Of a DNA stretch of 64,000 nt, positions 48,958 to 57,007 are shown piece by piece (position 1 is the first letter of the stretch; every line of letters starts with the position of its first letter). Source of the DNA: Bactericera cockerelli (Eukaryota; Arthropoda; Insecta; Hemiptera; Triozidae); the NCBI GenBank assembly GCA_024516035.1, contig CM044964.1:285501-349500 (forward strand), written 5' to 3'. The translations under genes and the position numbers were made by a program. The notes beneath the pieces were generated by a model, which was not told where the DNA came from, ran no database searches, and saw only the letters and a program-made list of their open reading frames with translations.

Positions 48958-49675
48958 GACTAAATTTAAAACTAATCTTAGAAGTTACTTACGAGCTAAC
49001 TATAATAAAATAAGGAGTTGTAAAGTCGGCAAACTGTACAGGATAATTTCCTCCATTGTCCCTTTGTTTTTACTTCTAACGGTCCGAATTTAATAACACA
49101 TAACCTTTTTTTGTTTATATGACTTGCAGCTGTACTTTGCCTTTGGAGCGTGGTAGGTAGGTCGTATGCCCCTTTGATAATAAAGCCATAAAATACAAGA
49201 GATCTGCACTTTTAAAGCTAAACCAAATTTGAACCTTTATTATGTATTAACAACTATGACCTTCCCACAGACCCTCCACAGAAAAAAACGAAATACTGGT
49301 ATACATCTTAGTCCTTGGGTTTTCGGTTCAAAATTGTTGAAGGCTATAATAATTCTATATGATAAAGTCAGTTTAAAAGAGGAAAAAGAAGAAGAAGAAG
49401 AAGAAAAAAAAAAAAGAAAAAAAAAAAAAAAAAAAAAAAAAAAACAATACAAAAGGAAAAAAAAAAAATCACAACTCGAGAAAAAAAAATATAAGGTAGA
49501 TACTAGATTCTAAGTGAGAAGGCAAAATCTGGATGAATATTGAGACAAAATATTAAAGATTATTATTAATAAACGATTTTGCTTCATACTCTATTGACTT
49601 AAAATTAAAACTATTAATCTAATAATCTAAAAGTAGTTAGGTTCTATGATTTGGTTTGAGAAGAAAGTCAACAGT

Positions 49676-50544
49676 TTAGGTGTCATCAGATTGGATCCAG
49701 CTTTTTAGGTCCATAAGTGGAGAATAAAATGCAGGATTGAGTTGCCCGTTTAGCATATTGTGTTCTTTAATTTCTACAGCTTCTTTTATATAAAGCATTT
49801 CTAGGCAACACAACTTCTTCCATTTATTTCCACTATGGAGTAATGACACGTTATCCATATTGAAAGTATGTCCCGTATCAGCCATGTGCTTATGCACGTG
49901 GGAGTCAGGACCTCTCAGGTGCTCAGAGATACGTTTCTCTATGGATCTCATAGTCATACCTATGTAGCTGGCATCACAATCTGCACACTTAATACAATAT
50001 ATGCCGCTCTTTTTCTCTATGCCTGTATTTGTTTTATTATTGATGAGAAATTTTCCAGTCGTATTATCATTATAATACGCTGGTTGTATACCCACTCTCC
50101 TTAATTCGTTACCAATTTTTGAGCAATCTTCGTTTAGGTACCGTATTTTTCTCCAGCTTGAATCAGACTCTTTAGGAACTTGGGCATAAATGATTTCACG
50201 TTTCTGTTTTTTAAGTTTTTTATGTAAGATAGAATCTATAACGGCTTTCTTGTACCCATTGTTCTTTGCTATCTTGTGAATTATGCCTAATTCCTTTAGG
50301 TAATTCTCTAAAGTTAACGGTACCGAAACCAGTCTATGTATCATAGAGTGAAATGCAGCATATTTTATATTTATAGGATGATTCGATTTATTATTTATTA
50401 CGCAATCTGTAAAGGTTTCCTTCCTATAGATACTAAACAAAATTTTATCTTCATGTCTGGTCACTCCTAGATCCAGAAAATTCAATGTTCCATTCAATTC
50501 CTTTTCTAGGGTAAACTTAATATTTGGATGGACTAGGTTAATGA
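49676..50544 (-). CDS. Penelope-like RT end plus GIY-YIG endonuclease, left arm
   Basis: Identical in protein sequence to the right-arm copy (50552-51420); see there for motifs. Divergently oriented from it. The frame is open from the palindrome centre with no start codon, as expected for a 5'-truncated copy. Confidence 0.9.
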
Positions 50545-50551
50545 GACCAAG
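50545..50551. other. Palindrome spacer
   Basis: GACCAAG between TTAATGA and TCATTAA. The axis of the 3.4-kb inverted repeat is at 50548. Confidence 0.9.
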
Positions 50552-51420
50552 TCATTAACCTAGTCCATCCAAATATTAAGTTTACCCTAGAAAAGGAATT
50601 GAATGGAACATTGAATTTTCTGGATCTAGGAGTGACCAGACATGAAGATAAAATTTTGTTTAGTATCTATAGGAAGGAAACCTTTACAGATTGCGTAATA
50701 AATAATAAATCGAATCATCCTATAAATATAAAATATGCTGCATTTCACTCTATGATACATAGACTGGTTTCGGTACCGTTAACTTTAGAGAATTACCTAA
50801 AGGAATTAGGCATAATTCACAAGATAGCAAAGAACAATGGGTACAAGAAAGCCGTTATAGATTCTATCTTACATAAAAAACTTAAAAAACAGAAACGTGA
50901 AATCATTTATGCCCAAGTTCCTAAAGAGTCTGATTCAAGCTGGAGAAAAATACGGTACCTAAACGAAGATTGCTCAAAAATTGGTAACGAATTAAGGAGA
51001 GTGGGTATACAACCAGCGTATTATAATGATAATACGACTGGAAAATTTCTCATCAATAATAAAACAAATACAGGCATAGAGAAAAAGAGCGGCATATATT
51101 GTATTAAGTGTGCAGATTGTGATGCCAGCTACATAGGTATGACTATGAGATCCATAGAGAAACGTATCTCTGAGCACCTGAGAGGTCCTGACTCCCACGT
51201 GCATAAGCACATGGCTGATACGGGACATACTTTCAATATGGATAACGTGTCATTACTCCATAGTGGAAATAAATGGAAGAAGTTGTGTTGCCTAGAAATG
51301 CTTTATATAAAAGAAGCTGTAGAAATTAAAGAACACAATATGCTAAACGGGCAACTCAATCCTGCATTTTATTCTCCACTTATGGACCTAAAAAGCTGGA
51401 TCCAATCTGATGACACCTAA
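50552..51420 (+). CDS. Penelope-like RT end plus GIY-YIG endonuclease, right arm
   Basis: The frame is open from the centre: INLVHPNIKFTLEKELNGTL, NFLDLGVTRH, FSIYRKETFTDCVINNKSNH and IKYAAFHSMIHRL. This is the RT thumb of Penelope-like elements. The endonuclease follows: GIYCIKCADCDASYIG (GIY...YIG with its CxxC pair), MTMRSIEKRISEHLRG with the conserved arginine, then SHVHKHMADTGHTF supplying histidines. It ends LKSWIQSDDT-stop. The endonuclease nicks target DNA for cDNA priming. The RT palm with its catalytic aspartates is missing, so neither copy is autonomous. The N-terminal truncation lies exactly at the palindrome axis. Confidence 0.92.
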
Positions 51421-52134
51421 ACTGTTGACTTTCTTCTCAAACCAAATCATAGAACCTAACTACTTTTAGATTATTAGATTAATAGTTTTAATTTTAAGTC
51501 AATAGAGTATGAAGCAAAATCGTTTATTAATAATAATCTTTAATATTTTGTCTCAATATTCATCCAGATTTTGCCTTCTCACTTAGAATCTAGTATCTAC
51601 CTTATATTTTTTTTTCTCGAGTTGTGATTTTTTTTTTTTCCTTTTGTATTGTTTTTTTTTTTTTTTTTTTTTTTTTCTTTTTTTTTTTCTTCTTCTTCTT
51701 CTTCTTTTTCCTCTTTTAAACTGACTTTATCATATAGAATTATTATAGCCTTCAACAATTTTGAACCGAAAACCCAAGGACTAAGATGTATACCAGTATT
51801 TCGTTTTTTTCTGTGGAGGGTCTGTGGGAAGGTCATAGTTGTTAATACATAATAAAGGTTCAAATTTGGTTTAGCTTTAAAAGTGCAGATCTCTTGTATT
51901 TTATGGCTTTATTATCAAAGGGGCATACGACCTACCTACCACGCTCCAAAGGCAAAGTACAGCTGCAAGTCATATAAACAAAAAAAGGTTATGTGTTATT
52001 AAATTCGGACCGTTAGAAGTAAAAACAAAGGGACAATGGAGGAAATTATCCTGTACAGTTTGCCGACTTTACAACTCCTTATTTTATTATAGTTAGCTCG
52101 TAAGTAACTTCTAAGATTAGTTTTAAATTTAGTC

Positions 52135-52185
52135 TTTAGTTCACTGACGATGCCGTAACTGGCGAAATGGCCATCTGAAAATAAA
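52135..52185 (+). ncRNA. Hammerhead ribozyme-like motif, right arm
   Basis: All core parts are in order: stem I TTTA-G-TTCA / TGAA-AA-TAAA, core CTGACGA, stem II GCC-GTAACT-GGC (with one unpaired T), core GAA, stem III ATGG/CCAT with no loop, and ATC before the expected cleavage after C52175. Penelope-like elements are known to carry hammerheads in their terminal repeats, often with a very short stem III that works as a dimer. The self-complementary TGGCCA would suit this. Not tested. Confidence 0.6.
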
Positions 52186-52239
52186 AAATTAAGTAAAACA
52201 AAAAAAGCCAAGTGTTTTCTATCTTCAAATTATTTCGAT

Positions 52240-52525
52240 GTTTATTTGTTTTACCAAGAGTTGTGTATAACTATAAGTTTTTCCAAAGAACTTATATATT
52301 TCATAAAATTATAATAAAAACATAGTTAAATATAAATATATGTAGATAAATATAATCTGATAGTGGAATATTAAAATATTTATTGTTTGGTATTATATAT
52401 TAGTATTGGATGTCCTCAGATATTAATCTGATTTCGTATAAGATGCCCATATACTATGTATTTATGTTGTGTGTAAATTTAATTGTACAAATAAAGGCTA
52501 CATTACATTACATTGGATGTCCCAT
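52240..52525 (+). mobile_element. LINE-like 3' end
   Basis: AT-rich sequence ending TTGTACAAATAAAGGCTACATTACATTACATT, an AATAAA-type signal followed by an (ACATT)n tail, as in 5'-truncated LINEs. No ORF. Confidence 0.5.
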
Positions 52526-52824
52526 TGTGTCAAGAGACATGTGTTGGGGATCCTCATTTTAACTTTAACTATACACTACTATACAGGGTGAGCATAAAGT
52601 CTCACCCGAACCAGCAATTTTCTCCATCCTCCATACTGTATGTCGAGAACCGTAAAAAATTAAAAAATACTTCCGATTTCTAATATTAGAAATTTCTCGA
52701 TTTCTAATCTTAGAAATTTCTCGGAAGTACAAATCTCATGTCCCTACTAGGTAAATAACTATGTACGTATAATATTGTCAGTAATTGTTGGGGTCTGAGG
52801 TTGGAGGTAATACTTGCAACCTGG
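52526..52824. other. No gene recognised
   Basis: A short palindrome, TCCGATTTCTAATATTAGAAATTTC with a nearby repeat, lies at 52673-52722. TTCTAATATTAGAAAT also occurs near 44090-44107, so it is probably a MITE scrap. Confidence 0.4.
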
Positions 52825-53445
52825 AGCCCGTTCCAGAAACACTTTCTACTCTCCAAATCTCCCTTTGCGAAACACTTTCTACTCTCCAAATCTCCCTTTT
52901 TGAAACACTTTCTACTCTCCAAATCTCCCTTTGCGAAACACTTTCTACTCTCCAAATCTCCCTTTTTGAAACACTTTCTACTCTCCAAATCTCCCTTTGC
53001 GAAACACTTTCTACTCTCCAAATCTCCCTTTTTGAAACACTTTCTACTCTCCGAATCTGCCTTTGCGAAACACTTTCTACTCTCCGAATCTCCCTTTGCG
53101 AAACACTTTCTACTCTCCAAATCTCCCTTTGCGAAACACTTTCTACTCTCCAAATCTCCCTTTGCGAAACACTTTCTACTCTCCAAATCTCCCTTTGCGA
53201 AACACTTTCTACTCTCCAAATCCCCGAATCTCCCTTTTGAAACACTTTCTACTCTCTAAATCTCTCTTTTTGAAACACTTTTTACTCTTCAAATCTCCGA
53301 ATCTCCCTTTTTGAAAAAAATTCTACTCTTCAAATCTCCGAATGTCCCTTTCAACGCACGCTGATTGGTTATTGCGTTCAAACTAACCGATCAGAGTTCG
53401 TTGAAAAGGAGATTCGGAGAGTGGAAAGTGTTTCTAGAACGGGCT
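52825..53445. mobile_element. Palindromic MITE with expanded left arm
   Basis: Ends AGCCCGTTCCAGAAACACTT and AAGTGTTTCTAGAACGGGCT are inverted repeats. The hinge is CGCACGCTGATTGGTTATTG...CGATCAGAGTTCG. The right arm has one copy of GGAGATTCGGAGAGTGGAAAG. The left arm has about fifteen copies of its complement in tandem. The unexpanded relative is at 5717-5880. Confidence 0.8.
52836..53340. repeat. 33-bp minisatellite
   Basis: The unit is GAAACACTTTCTACTCTCCA-AATCTCCCTTTGC. About a dozen near-identical copies (alternating CCCTTTGC and CCCTTTTT endings), then three more diverged ones. 33 is a multiple of three and several frames lack stops, so overlapping ORFs of 150-170 codons appear on both strands. 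They are artefacts. Confidence 0.95.
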
Positions 53446-53641
53446 ACTGGTCTTCAGTGTAGACGTAAATGAAATAAAGTTGGCTGGAGACCATCATTCC
53501 CCCCTCTCCAGCTGTATCCAAGCTGGCTACAACAACAACAACATCAACATTAAGGAAAAATGAGAGATGGTAGGGAAAGTAGTGTAGAATTAAGCTCAAA
53601 GAAAAGGATGGGGTAGAGGAAATGACCGGATGGGGAATTAA
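53446..53641. repeat. GTTGGCTGGAGA repeat and short spacer
   Basis: AAGTTGGCTGGAGACCATCA, CAGCTGTATCCAAGCTGGCT and ACAACAACAACATCAAC at 53477-53550, matching 7750-7860. Confidence 0.5.
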
Positions 53642-54085
53642 CCCATTAACGCCTGAACTGTTGGAAAACGTTGATCCATTTTGAAAAAATAAGTATCAAA
53701 ACTTCTGATAGAATAACTGATAGAACTGTCTAGTAAAATTCAGAAGGTAACCAAATATTGTCAACAATGATAAAAAAAAAAAAAATCATCATAGGGTAAC
53801 ATCATTGTAAACGATGGTAACCAGACAAATTATTTAAGTAGCTGGTTTGTGAGTTCCCAGCGAATGAAGGGTAAAACCCCCGTCGTGAGATGAAATTAAA
53901 TTAGAAAGCGACGTTATCCATACATTAAAAAAAAAAAAAAAATTCTGCCTGACTCTTTCTCAAGACGAACTTTGAGCCAAAAAAAATAATGTTATAAAGT
54001 GGTAACATGTATCGTATTGAACTGACAGGTCAGAAACTTGCACTGCCTCCATCGTTGTCATATGGCAACTCTAGGCGTTAATGAG
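53642..54085. mobile_element. TTAA-type MITE, decayed
   Basis: Left end CCCATTAACGCCT preceded by TTAA (53638-53641); right end AGGCGTTAATGAG followed by TTCA, a one-base decay of TTAA. ATCATTGTAAACGATGGTAA and poly-A runs lie inside. A reversed SINE G scrap (GAGTTCCCAGCGAATGAAGG) is inserted at about 53848-53920. Confidence 0.6.
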
Positions 54086-54106
54086 TTCAGTATGGTAGAG
54101 GAAATG

Positions 54107-54337
54107 ATATAATAATAATATCGTCTGATTTATACTGCCCGACTAGGACTATAAAAGTCCCATCATTCCAGCAGTAAGCCCAAGACATATTATTATGTGG
54201 TAAAAATCCCAAATGGGAGGATAACTTGTCATGTCTCGGCTGGGTTTCGAACCCACGACCTCTGGAATCTCTGGATTCACAGAGTGCCGCCTTTACCACT
54301 GAGCTACCGGGACAGACTTGATGGGATGTGGAAGTAA
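54107..54337 (-). mobile_element. SINE family C, full length
   Basis: Flanked by an 18-bp duplication GTATGGTAGAGGAAATGA (54090-54107 and 54338-54355). Reverse body: ACTGCCCGACTAGGACTATA, CATTATTCCAGCAGTAAGCC-like text, GGTTTCGAACCCACGACCTC (B box) and TTTACCACTGAGCTACCGGG (A box). Confidence 0.88.
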
Positions 54338-54409
54338 GTATGGTAGAGGAAATGACAAATAATCACGGACAAAGGGACGAGGTAACATGTACCGTATTGA
54401 ACTAACAGT

Positions 54410-54696
54410 TTATTTATTTCTGAGCGCACGGCAGTGCGCCAGGCCAAGTTCCAGCAAGCACGGCAGTGTATCTTTACACGAACCGATTCACCCGGTTTTT
54501 CACACCCTCATATCTTCGGTTCAATTGATCATAGAGATATGAAATTTGGAACAGAGATTGTCCTAATATCATTAAAAAGACATTAAAAATTTAAAGACTC
54601 TATGCAAAAAACTTTCAGAGGAATGTAATTTTGAAATTTGCGATTTTGATACTGACTGACTGACTGACTGACTGACTGACTGACAGATCATCAAAA
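54410..54696 (+). repeat. Leader of the satellite element
   Basis: GCGCACGGCAGTGCGCCAGG (contains a GGCGCACTGCCGTGC-type palindrome), CAAGTTCCAGCAAGCACGGC and a (CTGA)n run at 54653-54682. GGCCAAGTTCCAG recurs in the inverted repeat at 55897, which suggests one compound element from here to 56347. Confidence 0.55.
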
Positions 54697-55795
54697 TTAT
54701 CAGGCACTTCCCGACTACCTAGAAAGCTGAAATTTTGCATGATTGTAGGGTTTATTGTAAAAGTAAAGGGAAAAATCTGAAAACCGGAATTTTTTCACTT
54801 ATCATGGTGTAAAACGGTGTCGTTTTAGGGAGAAAATATATAATCGATTATTGATCTAAATTATGAAGCACTTCCCGACTACCTAGAAAGCTGAAATTTT
54901 GCATGATGGTAGGGTTTATTGTAAAAGTACAGGGAAAAATCTGAAAAAGTTCTAAATACTATTAAAAGGTGTCGTTTTAGGGAGGAAGTATACTATATTA
55001 TGTATATAAATTATGAGGCACTTCCCTACTACCTAAAAAGCTGAAATTTTGTATACTGGTAGGGTTTATTGTGAAAGTACTGGGAAAAATCTGAAAACCG
55101 GCACTTTCGCACTATTTCTGCTGTTAAACGGTGTCGTTTTAGGGAACACTATATTATGTATATAAATTATGAGGCACTTCCCTACTACCTAAAAAGCTGA
55201 AATTTTGTATACTGGTAGGGTTTATTGTAAAAGTACTGGGAAAAATCTGAAAACCGGAACTTTCGCACTTATCATGCTGTTAAACTGTGTTATTTTAGGG
55301 AGGAAGTATATACTCGATTATGCATATAAATTATGAGGCACTTCCCTACTACCTACAAAGCTGAAATTTAGTATTTTGCTAGGGTTCATTGTAAAAGTAT
55401 AGGGAAAAATCTGAAAACCGGCACTTTCGCACTATTTCTGCTGTTAAACGGTGTCGTTTTAGGGAGCACTATATTATGTATATAAATTATGAGGCACTTC
55501 CCTACTACCTAAAAAGCTGAAATTTTGTATACTGGTAGGGTTTATTGTAAAAGTACTGGGAAAAATCTGAAAACCGGAACTTTCGCACTTATCATGCTGT
55601 TAAACTGTGTTATTTTAGGGAGGAAGTATATACTCAATTATGCATATAAATTATGAGGCACTTCCCTACTACCTACAAAGCTGAAATTTAGTATGGTGCT
55701 AGGGTTCATTGTAAAAGTATAGGGAAAAATCTGAAAACCGGCACTTTCGCACTATTTCTGCTGTTAATCGGTGTCGTTTTAGGGAGCATATTAAA
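54697..55795 (+). repeat. Satellite with dimeric higher-order units
   Basis: Units start with TTATGAGGCACTTCC near 54697, 54861, 55011, 55167, 55331, 55487 and 55651. From 55011 spacing alternates 156 and 164 nt. Type 1 units carry GGCACTTTCGCACTATTTCT and type 2 carry GGAACTTTCGCACTTATCAT, so the real repeat is a 320-bp dimer. Confidence 0.9.
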
Positions 55796-55868
55796 GTGAA
55801 TAATCTTGAAATTTTTAATAAAAAATAATGAAACGTGCTGGGAAACGAACCATTTACAAAAAGTAATG

Positions 55869-56347
55869 ATATCCCACAAAAAACTACCGTTAAAAAAAGG
55901 GCCAAGTTCCAGAACTCCTATCCAAAAAGGTTTCGCCTATGAATGCAGTGATATCTTGTTTGCGGCCAAGTTATCTTGGTACTAAACTATTTCTTTTATT
56001 AAACCTCGTTTTCTCAGTTCCTCATTTGGTATGTTTTTAAATGCAAAATATCCTCTAACTTGGCCAGTTTTATGCCATCGGTTGAATGGAATATTACGAC
56101 TATATGTATAGGTACAGAATAACAATATAACCATCACAAGGAGCGACACTGGCCAAGTTAGAGGATATTTTGCATTTAAAAACATACCAAATGAGGAACT
56201 GAGAAAACGAGGTTTAATAAAAGAAATAGTTTAGTACCAAGATAACTTGGCCGCAAACAAGATATCACTGCATTCATAGGCGAAACCTTTTTGGATAGGA
56301 GTTCTGGAACTTGGCCCTTTTTTTAACGGTAGTTTTTTGTGGGATAT
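55869..56347. repeat. Perfect 200-bp inverted repeat
   Basis: Arms 55869-56068 and 56148-56347 are exact reverse complements as far as I can read, separated by 79 nt. Each contains GGGCCAAGTTCCAGAACTCC and GCGGCCAAGTTATCTTGG. The right arm ends exactly where the LINE tail (TTATTTATTTATT) begins. Confidence 0.92.
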
Positions 56348-56611
56348 TTATTTATTTATTTAATAAGTTAACGGGAGATACCCAGTTTTACAATGTGACC
56401 CTAGTCTTAATACTAATATTAATATAAAAAGAATTTCAAAGGAAAATACAGATGAAGAAGTTAAATAAAATGACATGAAAAGTTGGTACATATTAGTTTA
56501 AATTAATAATTGTTTAAACTAAATGAAAATGTTGATCAATGTCAAATAGATGTCATATTTTATATCATGAAAATTGTCACTGAATAAAATAGTCAAATTG
56601 TACATACATAA

Positions 56612-56825
56612 AAAGCTATGACAGTCATTGAATAAGATAATAAAATAGTCAGTAAATAAAATAAAAGTGTGACTGTCGTTGAATAAGATAATAAAAAAGT
56701 CAATAGATAAAATAAAAGTGTGACTGTCATTGAATAAGATAATAAAATAGTCAATAAATAAAATAAAAGTGTGAATAAGATAATACAATAGTCAATTAAT
56801 AAAATAAAAGTGTGACTGTCATTGA
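56612..56825 (-). repeat. 51-bp minisatellite in LINE E 3' UTR
   Basis: On the plus strand the unit is GACTGTCATTGAATAAGATA-ATAAAATAGTCAATAAATAA-AATAAAAGTGT, four to five copies with small changes. 51 being a multiple of three produces the false repetitive ORFs. Confidence 0.85.
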
Positions 56826-57007
56826 AATTTTTTAAAATAGTTAATCGATATACTAAAAATATAACCGCCATTGAATAAAATAATAAAATGATTAATAGAT
56901 AAAATAAAATATGACTGACATGATTTATAATAATAAATAGTAAATACTCTAGCGATAAATTACTACATAGTACTGTCGATTTTTAAGGTAATAATTGATA
57001 TAAAGTT

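Larger units (their letters stand above)
48853..52239. mobile_element. Head-to-head Penelope-like element palindrome
   Basis: Two arms of about 1.69 kb (48853-50544 and 50552-52239) are inverted copies around a 7-nt spacer GACCAAG. Differences I can see are confined to the A/T runs near 49400-49480 and 51620-51690. Each arm is the 3' half of a Penelope-like element: end of RT, GIY-YIG endonuclease, 3' UTR and a hammerhead-like motif near the outer end. The two element 5' ends meet at the centre, both cut in the RT thumb. Just outside the arms the flanks are unrelated. Penelope-like elements often leave inverted or tandem partial copies, but arms this identical could also come from an assembly fold-back. 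Confidence 0.9.

Noticed and set aside
48881..49093. 70-residue ORF near the outer edge of each Penelope arm
   Set aside because: It runs through the ribozyme-like motif and 3' UTR on the strand antisense to the element. No motif.
49229..49513. Lys/Glu-rich protein at 49229 and its mirror at 51597
   Set aside because: They translate the A-rich run in the antisense direction. The same run is the only place where the palindrome arms differ.
52836..53340. CRISPR array
   Set aside because: The 33-bp units are contiguous without unique spacers and belong to an expanded MITE arm in a eukaryotic genome.
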